Shown here: one piece after another, positions 26,387 to 34,718 of the stretch
Numbering within the stretch: position 1 is the stretch's first letter
How the letters are laid out: each line of letters begins with the position of its first letter
Source: Larkinella soli
GTDB taxonomy: Bacteria; Bacteroidota; Bacteroidia; Cytophagales; Spirosomataceae
Direction of reading: 5' to 3'
Length of the DNA stretch: 64,000 nucleotides
Assembly: GCF_003703975.1 (NCBI RefSeq)
Contig: NZ_QTJY01000002.1
Span: 310,001 to 374,000 of the forward strand
The notes under the pieces: generated by a model
The model's database searches: none
The model's input: the letters and a program-made list of their open reading frames with translations, nothing else
What the model was told of the DNA's origin: nothing
Translations under genes and position numbers: made by a program

Positions 26387-27376
26387 TTAATTACTTTTAT
26401 GATTCAGACTATCGAGAACGACGGCGCCGATGATGATGATTCCCATGACCACTTCCTGGTAGTAGGAGGTCACGTTCATCAGGTCGAGACCGTTGCTGAT
26501 GACGCCGATCAGCAGGGCGCCGATGAGCGTGCCGGTCATGCTGCCGGTGCCGCCGGAGGTGCTGGTGCCGCCGATGATCGCGGCCGCGATGGCATCCAGT
26601 TCAAAACCGACGCCCGCGTTGGGCTGGCCGGTGGTGATGCGGGAGGTCAGCAGGATGCCGGCCAGGGCCGCCAGCCCGCCGGACAGCATATATACCATCA
26701 TCTTCACCCGGCTCAGCCCGATGCCGGACGCCCGGGCCGCCTGCTCGTTTCCGCCCACCGCGTACATGTAGCGGCCGGGAACGGTTTTCCGGAGGACGAC
26801 CGAGCAGAACACGAACATCAGGATCAGGATGAGGATGGGTGTCGGAATGCCCAGCACCTGGCCCCCGCCGATGAAGTTGAATTCGTCCGAAAGGTTGGAA
26901 ACAGGCCGTCCCTTGCTCAGGATCAGGGCCAGACCCCGGCCGATGGTCATCGTGCCGAGCGTGACGATGAAGGGCGGCACCTTGCTGCGGGTAATCACGA
27001 AACCGTTGAAGGCGCCGAGCAGTACCCCGGTCAGCAGGCCCATCGTCACCGGCACGACCACCGGGTAGTCGTCGGGGTGGGCGAAGGTCGCGGCCACCAC
27101 ACCCGTCACAGCAACGATGGAGCCGATGGACAGGTCGATGCCGCCCGAGATGATCACGAACGTGACGCCGAAGGCCAGCAGCGCGTTGATCGACACCTGC
27201 GTGACGACGATCGTCAGGTTGGATAGGGTCAGAAATCGGGGGGTGATGATCGACAGCACAATGCAGACCAGCAGGAATGCCAGCGCGATGCCGTATTTCC
27301 CGAGGCCCCGCGTATGAATCCCGGGCCGGACCGGCGCGTCGGCCTCCCTGACCTCGGTTGAAAAAGGGAACTTCAT
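26387..27376 (-). CDS. Sugar ABC transporter permease (RbsC-like)
   Basis: A 329-residue integral membrane protein with about nine or ten hydrophobic helices and the BPD_transp_2 signature (GGIDLSIGSIVAVTGVVAAT and GGTSTSGGTGSMTGTLIGAL). The segment VKMMVYMLSGGLAALAGIL matches the cytoplasmic coupling region of the RbsC/XylH family. The first 30 residues are hydrophilic and polar and lie before the first helix. It sits 37 bases after the ATPase gene and 10 bases before the binding-protein gene, as expected for one transcription unit. Confidence 0.95.
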   Translation of the reverse strand: MKFPFSTEVREADAPVRPGIHTRGLGKYGIALAFLLVCIVLSIITPRFLTLSNLTIVVTQVSINALLAFGVTFVIISGGIDLSIGSIVAVTGVVAATFAHPDDYPVVVPVTMGLLTGVLLGAFNGFVITRSKVPPFIVTLGTMTIGRGLALILSKGRPVSNLSDEFNFIGGGQVLGIPTPILILILMFVFCSVVLRKTVPGRYMYAVGGNEQAARASGIGLSRVKMMVYMLSGGLAALAGILLTSRITTGQPNAGVGFELDAIAAAIIGGTSTSGGTGSMTGTLIGALLIGVISNGLDLMNVTSYYQEVVMGIIIIGAVVLDSLNHKSN

Positions 27377-27413
27377 CTATTTTGGGTCAATTAGTTGGGT
27401 CAATTCCGGTCGA

Positions 27414-28910
27414 TCAGGCATGCATGGCAAAGTGCATGATCGTTTCCTGGGTGGCTTCCTCCCGGGAAAGCAGGGCGGTCTGCCGTCCTTCCGAGAGTAC
27501 CAGCACCCGGTCGCTCATTCCCAGAATTTCGGGCAGTTCCGACGAGATCATGATCACGGCGATCCCGCCGGAAGCCAGCTGGTTGATGAGCTTGTAAATT
27601 TCAAACTTCGCGCCTACGTCGATACCGCGCGTCGGCTCGTCGAGGATCACGATCTCCGGCGAGGCCAGCAGCACCTTGCCGATCACCACCTTCTGCTGGT
27701 TGCCCCCGCTGAGGGTCACCACCTTCTGGTCCGGGCCGGACGCCTTGATCTTCAGGTCGGCCATCATTCGGGCCGCCACCGCATCCTCGCTTTTCGATTG
27801 CAGAAACGGCCCTTTCGTGTGCTGCTTCAGGCTGCCCAGCGTGATGTTGTCGCGGACCGACATCCCCGGAATGAACCCCAGCGCTTTCCGATCTTCGCTA
27901 ACATATCCGATTCCGTTCTGAATGGCATCCTGTGGAGTCCTAATATAAACTTTTTTACCCTTTACGAAAATCTCCCCGCCCGTCGGCTGATCAAGGCCGC
28001 ACAGCACCCGGGCGATTTCGGTCCGGCCCGCGCCCATCAGCCCGGCCATGCCGAGCACTTCGCCCTTGTACAACTCGAAGCTGATATCGGCGAATTTGCC
28101 CTCCCGGCTCAGGTTCCGCACCGACAGGGCCTCCCGGCCTTTGCGGTGGATCGCTTCCGGGAACAGATTGTCGATTTCCCGGCCGACCATCATGGTGATG
28201 AGCGTCCGGCGGTCGAGTTCTCCGGCGGTTCCGGTGCCGACGTATTTCCCGTCACGCAGCACCGTGATGGTGTCGGCGATTTCGAAAATCTCGTCCATTT
28301 TGTGGGAGATGTAAATAATCGCCACCCCTTTCTGCTTCAGTTCCCGGATGATCCGGAACAGGGCGGCCACCTCCCGGTCGGACAGGGCCGAGGTCGGCTC
28401 GTCCATGATGATGATGCGGGCGTCGTTGGAGATGGCTTTGGCAATCTCGACCATCTGCATCTCGGCCACGCTCAGGTATTTCATGGGCGTCCGGACGTCG
28501 ATGGCCGTACCGAGCTGTTTCAGCAGTTCCTCGGCCCGCCGGTTGCCGGCCCGGTCGTTCAGCCAGCCGAAGGGGCCGCGATCTTCCCGGCCCAGGAAAA
28601 TGTTCTGGGCGACGGTTAGTTCCGGCACGGCCAGAATCTCCTGATGAATCATGGCAATCCCGCGTTTCAGTGACTCCTTGACGTCGCCGGTCTTCAGTGC
28701 TTCGCCGTCGAAGCGAATCTCACCGGCATCCGGCGCATGCAGGCCGATCAGCATCTTCATCAGGGTGGACTTCCCGGCGCCGTTCTCTCCCATCAGGGCG
28801 TGAACTTCCCCCCGACGGACGTTCAGCCGGACGTTGGCGAGGGCTTTCACCCCCGCGAACGACTTCGACAAATCGCTGACGCTGAGCAGATATTCCGATT
28901 CCGGTTTCAT
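27414..28910 (-). CDS. Sugar ABC transporter ATP-binding protein (RbsA-like, two ABC domains)
   Basis: A 498-residue double ATPase, the usual length for RbsA/XylG/AraG. The first domain has Walker A GENGAGKSTLMKML (about residue 41), signature LSVAEMQMVEIAKAI, and Walker B RIIIMDEPTSALSDREV. The second domain has a degenerate Walker A (GLMGAGRTEIARVL), signature LSGGNQQKVVIGKVL, and Walker B EIVILDEPTRGIDVGAKFE. The degenerate second site is normal for this family. It powers uptake through the RbsC-like permease. The gene starts 19 bases from a strong hairpin (28930-28955) that separates it from the upstream dehydrogenase gene. Confidence 0.95.
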   Translation of the reverse strand: MKPESEYLLSVSDLSKSFAGVKALANVRLNVRRGEVHALMGENGAGKSTLMKMLIGLHAPDAGEIRFDGEALKTGDVKESLKRGIAMIHQEILAVPELTVAQNIFLGREDRGPFGWLNDRAGNRRAEELLKQLGTAIDVRTPMKYLSVAEMQMVEIAKAISNDARIIIMDEPTSALSDREVAALFRIIRELKQKGVAIIYISHKMDEIFEIADTITVLRDGKYVGTGTAGELDRRTLITMMVGREIDNLFPEAIHRKGREALSVRNLSREGKFADISFELYKGEVLGMAGLMGAGRTEIARVLCGLDQPTGGEIFVKGKKVYIRTPQDAIQNGIGYVSEDRKALGFIPGMSVRDNITLGSLKQHTKGPFLQSKSEDAVAARMMADLKIKASGPDQKVVTLSGGNQQKVVIGKVLLASPEIVILDEPTRGIDVGAKFEIYKLINQLASGGIAVIMISSELPEILGMSDRVLVLSEGRQTALLSREEATQETIMHFAMHA

Positions 28911-28929
28911 GGGGTAAGGGAGTAAAGAA

Positions 28930-28955
28930 CAGCCCCCGGATGAGGCCGGGGGCTG
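28930..28955 (-). terminator. Intrinsic terminator or attenuator before the rbsA-like gene
   Basis: A perfect 10-bp GC stem (CAGCCCCCGG at 28930-28939 with its reverse complement at 28946-28955) and a 6-base loop, 22 bases after the dehydrogenase stop codon. On the minus strand it is followed by TTCTTTACT. It probably ends or attenuates transcription ahead of the transporter genes. Confidence 0.7.
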
Positions 28956-28976
28956 TGGAGGTTCCGAAAAAACGGA

Positions 28977-30140
28977 TTAATAGACAGGCCCTTCGACGCC
29001 GGTTTCCTTCCAGCTTTTCGTTTTGGCCGATTCGATGACGGCTTCGCAGACCTTCTGGGTTTCCAGCGCATCCTTGAAGCTCGGGGCGCAGGGTTCGCCG
29101 TTTTCGAGGCTCTTGAGGAAGTCGGCCACCTGGTGGATGAAGCTGTGCTCGTAGCCGATGCCCAGGCCCGGCACCCACCACTTGTTCATGTAGGGCTGAT
29201 CGCCGTCGGTGACGTGGATCGACCGCCAGCCGCGCACGATGGAGTCGTCGGCGTAGTCGAAATATTCGAGCCGGTTCAGGTCGTGGAGGTCCCAGCGGAT
29301 GGAGGCATTTTCGCCGTTGATCTCGAAGGTATACAGGGCTTTATGACCCCGGGCGTAGCGAGTCGACTCGAACAGACCGAGCGAGCCGTTCTCGAAATGG
29401 CAGTGGAAAATACAGGCGTCGTCGATACCGACCGGCTCCACCTTCCCCGTCAGAGCGTGCATCCGTTCCTTCACGAAGGTTTCCGTCACGGCCGATACAT
29501 CGGTAATCACGCCGTTGATCCACATGGCCGTGTCTATGCAGTGGGCCAGCAGGTCACCGGTCACGCCCGAGCCGGCGGCTTCGACGTCCATGCGCCAGGT
29601 GCCGGTTCCGCCCTGCGGCACGTCGGCGTTGATCGTCCAGTCCTGAAGGAAGTTGGCGCGATAATGAAAAATCTTGCCCAGCTTACCGGAATCGACGATC
29701 TGCTTCGCCAGCGTCACGGCCGGCAGACGGCGGTAGTTGTACCACACGGTATTGGCCACCCCGGCTTTGGCGACGGCATCCACCATCGTCTGCGCTTCGG
29801 CCAGATTCCGGGCCAGCGGCTTTTCGACCAGAATCATTTTCCCGGCTTCGGCCGCGGCAATGGCGATCTCGGCGTGGGTGTCGTTCGGCGTACAGATGTC
29901 GACGGCGTCGATGTCGTCGCGGGCGATGACGGCTTTCCAGTCGGTTTCGACGGATTGGTAGCCCCACTGATCCGCGAAAGCCTGCACCTTCTCCCGGTTC
30001 CGGGAACAGACGGCCTGAAGAACGGGTGTGTACTGAAGGTCAGGAAAGAAGTTGGGAACGCGGTTATAACCATTCGAGTGGGTACGGCCCATAAAGCCGG
30101 TGCCGATGAGTCCGATTCTCAGTTGTTTTTTGTCTGCCAT
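28977..30140 (-). CDS. Gfo/Idh/MocA-family sugar dehydrogenase, cytosolic
   Basis: A 387-residue protein from the ATG at 30140; a longer frame would run into the palindromic repeat. Unlike the other members here it has no signal peptide. Motifs: Rossmann [57 protein letters not shown] with the catalytic-region lysine-proline, and [13 protein letters not shown] with the C-terminal histidine-aspartate pair. It resembles inositol- or ketosugar-dehydrogenase-like proteins paired with TIM-barrel isomerases. The isomerase gene is directly upstream in the same direction (30453-31484), with only the repeat between. It is likely to oxidise or reduce a sugar after import, using NAD(P). Confidence 0.9.
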   Translation of the reverse strand: MADKKQLRIGLIGTGFMGRTHSNGYNRVPNFFPDLQYTPVLQAVCSRNREKVQAFADQWGYQSVETDWKAVIARDDIDAVDICTPNDTHAEIAIAAAEAGKMILVEKPLARNLAEAQTMVDAVAKAGVANTVWYNYRRLPAVTLAKQIVDSGKLGKIFHYRANFLQDWTINADVPQGGTGTWRMDVEAAGSGVTGDLLAHCIDTAMWINGVITDVSAVTETFVKERMHALTGKVEPVGIDDACIFHCHFENGSLGLFESTRYARGHKALYTFEINGENASIRWDLHDLNRLEYFDYADDSIVRGWRSIHVTDGDQPYMNKWWVPGLGIGYEHSFIHQVADFLKSLENGEPCAPSFKDALETQKVCEAVIESAKTKSWKETGVEGPVY

Positions 30141-30172
30141 TGTTAAGTTACAGTTTTGGATATGTTTTGATT

Positions 30173-30441
30173 TTACCCCCACCCCAGCCCCCTAAGAGGT
30201 TGTTTTGGCAAGGGAAAAGGTGCTTTCCCGACCGGTCTGCCCTCCCGCAGACCACCCCCCGGCCGGACCGCCGGTCCGACCCCTCCTGTTTTAGGAGGGG
30301 CTGGCTCCGCAGGACTGAAAGGGGCAGCGCCCCCGGCCCCCTCCTTAGCAAGGAGGGGGCCGGGGGGTGGTCGGGCGTCCCTCGTTCTTCAGGATGAACG
30401 CTTCCCCAAACCACCTCTTAGGGGGCCGGGGGGTAGGGTAA
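30173..30441. repeat. Long nested palindromic repeat (about 269 bases)
   Basis: Three layers of inverted repeats. Outer arms (about 30173-30208 and 30405-30441) share CCCCCTAAGAGG and its complement, with TTACCC/GGGTAA ends. A middle layer pairs GACCACCCCCCGG (30250 region) with CCGGGGGGTGGTC (30360-30372). The core includes CCTCCTTAGCAAGGAGG and a second hairpin CCCCTCCTGTTTTAGGAGGGG (31 bases apart). TCCCTCGTTCTTCAGGATGA (30378-30397) recurs exactly in the copy at 48937-48956. It lies between the TIM-barrel stop (30453) and the dehydrogenase start (30140). Open frames running through it are repeat artefacts. Confidence 0.9.
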
Positions 30442-30452
30442 TAGGCAGTCGC

Positions 30453-31484
30453 TTACGCCTTCCAGCCGTGGGCTTCGCGGACCTTGATCATCGTCGCCAG
30501 AATGTCGTTCCAGGTCTGCTGGTTGCCCATGACCGCGTTCGGGAACATACAGCCGTCCCAGCAGATGTGCTGGAAGGCCTTCGTCAGGTTGCCGTTTTCG
30601 TCGCGCAGCCAGTAGCCGGCATCGTGAACGATATTGAGCTTGCCGTTGGGGTCGAGGGCCTGGCAGTGGCGGCCGGTTTTGTCGTGGGAGCCGGAGCCGA
30701 ACACCGTGCCGTCGTTCTGGGCCACGTGGAAGTCGATGGTGTAGGGGCGCAGGGCGGCCGTGATGGTTTTCAGGCCGTCTTCCAGCGGTGCGCGGTCGTC
30801 CCAATCATAGTTTTCGGGCAGAATCCGGTCTTCGGGGCGATTATAGCCGAGCAGATACAGCAGCGTGTGCGCCATGTCGGCCTGGAAACCCATGTTCGGG
30901 CGGTCGACGGCCTCCAGCGTGGCGACCATCGTTTTCCAGCTGTGCATCCCGCCCCAGCAGATTTCTCCCTCGGCGGCCAGCCGCTCGCCGTAATCCGCGG
31001 CTACGTCGCAGGCTTCCTGGAAGGTCTGGGCGATGAGTTTGCTGTTGCCGACCGGGTCCACGGCCCAGTCCTGGGGCGAGCTGGCCGAGTCGATCCGGAC
31101 GATGCCGCTCGGGCGAACGCCCAGATCGCGCAGGACCTTGCCGATGTGGCACGACTTCCGGACCATTTCGACGAAATTGGCCCGGTCTTCCTTGCTGCCC
31201 ATGGCCGGGCCGCCCCAGATGGGAGCCACCAGCGAACCGATATTCAGGTTGTAACCGGCCACCTTGTCGGCCAGCCGCTTGATGTCGTCGTCCGACATTT
31301 CGATGCTCAGGTGGGGGTCCAGCAGACCGATGTCCACGCCGTCGAATTTCACCCCGTCCACCTCGGCGGCAGCGGTCATCTCCAGCATGGTGTCGAACGG
31401 AATAACGGGTTCGGAGTCAGGGCCTTTTCCCACAATGCCCGGCCAGGTGGCATTGTGAAGCTTGGGGAAATTATTGTCGTTCAT
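30453..31484 (-). CDS. Sugar phosphate isomerase/epimerase-like TIM-barrel protein
   Basis: A 343-residue cytosolic protein from the ATG at 31484, which gives [20 protein letters not shown]. It matches the xylose-isomerase-like TIM barrel (AP endonuclease 2 superfamily). Probable metal ligands are the glutamate in [17 protein letters not shown], the aspartate and histidine in [14 protein letters not shown], and the histidine of [10 protein letters not shown]. These proteins epimerise or isomerise ketosugars, including 3-keto sugars, and pair with Gfo/Idh dehydrogenases, as in this locus. The cupin/PMI-like gene is 44 bases upstream. A palindromic repeat follows the stop codon. Confidence 0.9.
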   Translation of the reverse strand: MNDNNFPKLHNATWPGIVGKGPDSEPVIPFDTMLEMTAAAEVDGVKFDGVDIGLLDPHLSIEMSDDDIKRLADKVAGYNLNIGSLVAPIWGGPAMGSKEDRANFVEMVRKSCHIGKVLRDLGVRPSGIVRIDSASSPQDWAVDPVGNSKLIAQTFQEACDVAADYGERLAAEGEICWGGMHSWKTMVATLEAVDRPNMGFQADMAHTLLYLLGYNRPEDRILPENYDWDDRAPLEDGLKTITAALRPYTIDFHVAQNDGTVFGSGSHDKTGRHCQALDPNGKLNIVHDAGYWLRDENGNLTKAFQHICWDGCMFPNAVMGNQQTWNDILATMIKVREAHGWKA

Positions 31485-31528
31485 AAGACGGAAAAAGGTT
31501 AACAATCAGGAATGTTGGAAAGGATGGA

Positions 31529-32752
31529 TCAGAGCACGAGGTCCGGGTTGCCGGGGCCGAAGTGCTTCAGGATCACGATCGGGTCCGTGGTGGACGGGTT
31601 GACGATGGTCACGCCCTCCCGGGCGGCTTTCTCGCTGACGAAGAATTCGTCGTTGGTCAGCTGGCCGTAGCGGATCAGGGCCGGGGTTTCGATGTCCCAG
31701 TCGCCAAGTTTGCCGTGGCCCTGCATCACGATCAGGCCGTAAGCACCGCCGTCTTTGATCGTCACGGTTTTGCCGGGGAAGACGGTCAGTTCCTTGGCGC
31801 TGAAGGCGTCGGATTTGTAGCAGACCCAGTTTTCGACGTACCCTTCGGCCTGCATCTCCTCGACGGAACGCACCGGTTTCGGCGCCATGAAGCGATTCGC
31901 CATCATGTTCGGATCGACGTTCAGGTCCCAGTCGATGGCTTCCAGCAGCTGGTCGTAGTCGCCGATGCGGTCTTTGGGTGTGCCGTTCCAGAGCAGTTCC
32001 TCCGGAATGATGGCCTCGTTCACCAGCGACTGGTACATCGCGAAGACGTCCGATGCCTTCTGCGGCTCGTAGGTGCAGAGGCTGCCCGGCGCGTGGAGCA
32101 GGCCCGGCGGCACGTCCCAGCCGGTGCCGGGTTCGAGCCGGTAGGCCATCGAATAGTTGGTGATCTTGTTGTCGCCTTTCGTGAAGTTTTTCAGGCATTC
32201 CAGAATCTGCTCTTTCGAGGTGCCGGGGGCAATGCCGATGAAGGTGTACGGAAAATCACCGCCGTGGTTGTTCAGCTGAGGGGGGAAGTAGTAAGCCTCC
32301 GGTTTGCCGAGCTGCCCGATCAAAGCCGCCTGCTCGTCGTTGTGGTGCAGGTGGTGCGGCAGCGGCCCCATGTTGTCGAAGAACTTGGAGTACATGGGCC
32401 AGCTCTGGTACTGATCCCACAGCCGGTCGCCGATCAGCGCCCCCTTCAGTTCGTCGACGGCGTCGCGCAGCAGAAACCGGACTTCCCGTCCGCCGTCGTT
32501 GAAGACGATCATGCTGAGTCCTTCATTTTCACCGGTCAGCGGGCCGTTTTTGGCGGGCGTGGTGGACGAGAGCCAGCGCTCGTCGATTCCGCCCCGTTCT
32601 CCGCCGAGGACGTAATAATCGTCGGGGTGGAGTTTGATCCGGCGGCCCGGTACGCAGAACGAGCGGGGTACCCAGGTCGGGGCCAGGCGCAGAATCCCTT
32701 TCCCCTGCTCCAGCGCTTTTTCCGCCAGGCTTACTTCTTTCATCGTTTCCAT
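31529..32752 (-). CDS. Phosphomannose-isomerase-like cupin protein
   Basis: A 407-residue protein related to class I mannose-6-phosphate isomerases or bicupins. The first barrel has LPHHLHHNDEQAALIG, a histidine-rich metal-binding motif, followed by PEAYYFPPQLN with a probable glutamate ligand. WDVPPGLLHAPGSLCTYEPQ carries the third-histidine region. The C-terminal barrel (about 290-400) is a second, degenerate cupin (FPGKTVTIKDGGAYGLIVMQ). No signal peptide, so it should act in the cytosol. An isomerase role on the same sugar as the neighbouring TIM barrel is inferred. The ATG at 32752 and a second at 32743 are both possible. The DUF4432 gene is 7 bases upstream. Confidence 0.8.
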   Translation of the reverse strand: METMKEVSLAEKALEQGKGILRLAPTWVPRSFCVPGRRIKLHPDDYYVLGGERGGIDERWLSSTTPAKNGPLTGENEGLSMIVFNDGGREVRFLLRDAVDELKGALIGDRLWDQYQSWPMYSKFFDNMGPLPHHLHHNDEQAALIGQLGKPEAYYFPPQLNNHGGDFPYTFIGIAPGTSKEQILECLKNFTKGDNKITNYSMAYRLEPGTGWDVPPGLLHAPGSLCTYEPQKASDVFAMYQSLVNEAIIPEELLWNGTPKDRIGDYDQLLEAIDWDLNVDPNMMANRFMAPKPVRSVEEMQAEGYVENWVCYKSDAFSAKELTVFPGKTVTIKDGGAYGLIVMQGHGKLGDWDIETPALIRYGQLTNDEFFVSEKAAREGVTIVNPSTTDPIVILKHFGPGNPDLVL

Positions 32753-32759
32753 AGTGTAT

Positions 32760-33803
32760 TCATGTTAAGTCAGTGTGTTCATTGGTAAGAATATCGATCT
32801 CCAGATCGTATACGCGCGTTTCGCCGGGCTGGAGGAAAATCAGCGTGTTTTCGGCCCGGGCCCGGGCCTGCCCGATGGGCGGGTGGGTGCCGGGTTCGAT
32901 GCCGGTCACGTATTCGCCCCTGCCCCAGTGCTGCCAGTTGGTCAGGCAGGGAAGCTGGTCTTTCCGGAAGCGCAGACGCAGGAACAGACCGATGCGGTCG
33001 TTTTTCAGCCCGGCCGTACACCAGCCCGACGCATCGGCGGTGGGGTAGATGATGCCGGCGGCCTCTCCGGTTCCGAGGTGGGAGTCCAGGGGGGCGGGGC
33101 AACGGCGGAAATCGCTGCCCTCCCGGAAAATGGCATTGTCGCCTTCTCCCCCCCGGCTTTTCCAGTCGCCTTCCCACACGATCTCCGTGCCTTCGTCGGC
33201 CAGCGGCCAGCCGAAGTTGAAGTGATACAGCATCATGTGGGGAGCGGGCGTGTTGCCCCGGTTGACGACCTCGTCGTGGAAGCGGATGACGGGTTGTCCG
33301 AGCGTGCCGGAAATGGTGCGCTTCAGTTCCAGCGTCGGGCCGAAAACCTTCGTCTGCCGGATGCGGCCGGTGAGGCTAAAGTCGAGGCTGCCCCCGAGCG
33401 GGTCGGGCTGAAGGATGGATTCAATCTCGGCCGGGGTGTTGCTGATGGGGCCGTGCAGACCGCGTTCGCCGTAGGCGTCGGATTCGGGGCCGCCGACGTG
33501 GGTGAGGCCGCAGGTGGTCAGCAGCCCCCCGGTGAAGGTGCGGAGCCAGTCGATGCTCCGGTCGGTGGAAGGATCGGGGGCGGTGACGCCCACGGAACTG
33601 ATCCAGCCGAGGCTGTGCCGGTTGAAAAAGGCGTCGGCGATGTCCATGGCCCGGTCAATAACGACTTTGTAGCGCAGGCCGGTGCCGGTGTTGATCCAGG
33701 CAATGCGGGTGCCGCGTCCGCTCCCGTTGTCGAGAACGGCGGTTTCAATACCTCCAAGCTGGGAAGGATGGGATAGTTTGTCGGTCCAGGGATTCGGGTT
33801 CAA
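32760..33803 (-). CDS. Aldose 1-epimerase-like protein (DUF4432 family)
   Basis: A 347-residue protein of the galactose-mutarotase-like beta-sandwich fold. Family segments include GLRYKVVIDRAMDIADAFFN, GLTHVGGPESDAYGERGLHG, MMLYHFNFGWPLADEG with the conserved histidine, and YVTGIEPGTHPPIGQARARA near the end. DUF4432 proteins are thought to mutarotate sugars or bind sugar acids; no reaction is proved. The start is a TTG codon at 33803, because an in-frame stop lies nine bases upstream and no ATG follows within 50 codons. It is 7 bases upstream of the cupin gene, so the two are surely cotranscribed. Confidence 0.88.
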   Translation of the reverse strand: MNPNPWTDKLSHPSQLGGIETAVLDNGSGRGTRIAWINTGTGLRYKVVIDRAMDIADAFFNRHSLGWISSVGVTAPDPSTDRSIDWLRTFTGGLLTTCGLTHVGGPESDAYGERGLHGPISNTPAEIESILQPDPLGGSLDFSLTGRIRQTKVFGPTLELKRTISGTLGQPVIRFHDEVVNRGNTPAPHMMLYHFNFGWPLADEGTEIVWEGDWKSRGGEGDNAIFREGSDFRRCPAPLDSHLGTGEAAGIIYPTADASGWCTAGLKNDRIGLFLRLRFRKDQLPCLTNWQHWGRGEYVTGIEPGTHPPIGQARARAENTLIFLQPGETRVYDLEIDILTNEHTDLT

Positions 33804-33820
33804 TTCGGTTCAAGCAGTTA

Positions 33821-33891
33821 ACCCCTGAATCCCCTGAAGGGGACTTTGAGCCGACTTTCCGGATAAAGTCCCCTTCAGGGGATTCAGGGGT
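33821..33891. repeat. Perfect 27-bp inverted repeat with 17-base loop
   Basis: Arms 33821-33847 and 33865-33891 are exact reverse complements. Each arm itself contains a CCCCTGAAGGGG palindrome. The structure fills most of the gap between the DUF1080 stop codon (33901) and the DUF4432 start (33803). It differs in sequence from the CCTCCTT-type repeats but has the same placement. There is no T run, so it is more likely an mRNA-stabilising or REP-like element than a terminator. Confidence 0.9.
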
Positions 33892-33900
33892 AGTTACCAA

Positions 33901-34689
33901 TCAGTTCTGTTTCAGCAACAGGTTACGATACTGCACCTTCATGGGAGGGCCGACGTGTACCTGGACGCCCAGCAGCCCTTTTTTCGCACCGTTGACGGTA
34001 TCTTCATCGGTTACGTCGCTCATCAGAACGCCGTTGACGTAGTGCTGCAGGCGGTTGCCTTTTACGATCAGGTGGAACGAGTTCCAGTCCGCTTTCTTTA
34101 TAAAAGCCTTCAGCGAGTCGGAGCTACCCAGCGAACCGACAACTTCCATCCCCGTCCAGGCATTCCGGCTCACCTTCGACCGAATAGCTTCGGGCGTATT
34201 CGGCCCGTCGTACGGTTTGATGACGGTCTTCTGCCCGCGGTAGGCCAGCGTGGTCCGCTTGCGTTCCTCGTAGTTCTGGCCCGTGTAGCGCACCTGTCCG
34301 TCGATGTCGGCCTGGTAGCCCCGGAGGGCGAAGGGGATGTCGGTCAGCTGGTCGCTGCGGTAGTTGATGCCCGAGTTGCCGGCTTCGGTGATGTTGAACT
34401 CGCCTTTCAGCTCGAAATCCCCCGGTTCTCCGCCCCGCCAGATGATGAACGAGTTGGTTTTCAGCAGCGTGGTGGGGGTAATTTCCCCCACCAGATTGCC
34501 GTCTTCCACCCGCCAGTAGGTGGGATCACCGTCCCAGCCCTTCAGCGACTTCCCATCGAATATTTTGACGAAACCTTCCTTCTTTTCCTTCTTCGTCTGT
34601 GCCAGAACGGTCGTTCCGAAACCGCCGGTCAGGAGGGCGGCCAGCAGAACTCCGGCCCGGACAGACTGTAAACCCATATGCTTCAGCAT
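33901..34689 (-). CDS. DUF1080 protein (3-keto-disaccharide hydrolase family), exported
   Basis: A 262-residue protein. The signal peptide (LQSVRAGVLLAALLTGGFGT) ends at VLAQ. The DUF1080 jelly-roll domain (about 40-260) is complete: FVKIFDGKSLKGWDGDPTYW, VEDGNLVGEITPTTLLKTNS, GEFNITEAGNSGINYRSDQL, and the terminal GLLGVQVHVGPPMKVQYRNL. The family is named for hydrolysis of 3-keto-disaccharides, a reaction that follows oxidation at C3 by dehydrogenases. That fits the surrounding Gfo/Idh and cytochrome genes. It lies 29 bases downstream of the cytochrome gene and upstream of the 27-bp inverted repeat. Its substrate here is inferred, not shown. Confidence 0.9.
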   Translation of the reverse strand: MLKHMGLQSVRAGVLLAALLTGGFGTTVLAQTKKEKKEGFVKIFDGKSLKGWDGDPTYWRVEDGNLVGEITPTTLLKTNSFIIWRGGEPGDFELKGEFNITEAGNSGINYRSDQLTDIPFALRGYQADIDGQVRYTGQNYEERKRTTLAYRGQKTVIKPYDGPNTPEAIRSKVSRNAWTGMEVVGSLGSSDSLKAFIKKADWNSFHLIVKGNRLQHYVNGVLMSDVTDEDTVNGAKKGLLGVQVHVGPPMKVQYRNLLLKQN

Positions 34690-34718
34690 GGTGATCGTTA
34701 CCGGTTTTTCGCCAGAAA

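Noticed and set aside
30148-30414. Open frames on both strands across the palindrome (also 48700-48912)
   Set aside because: They translate the repeat itself (LLRRGPG, PPAPSL), appear in several places with the repeat and are not genes.
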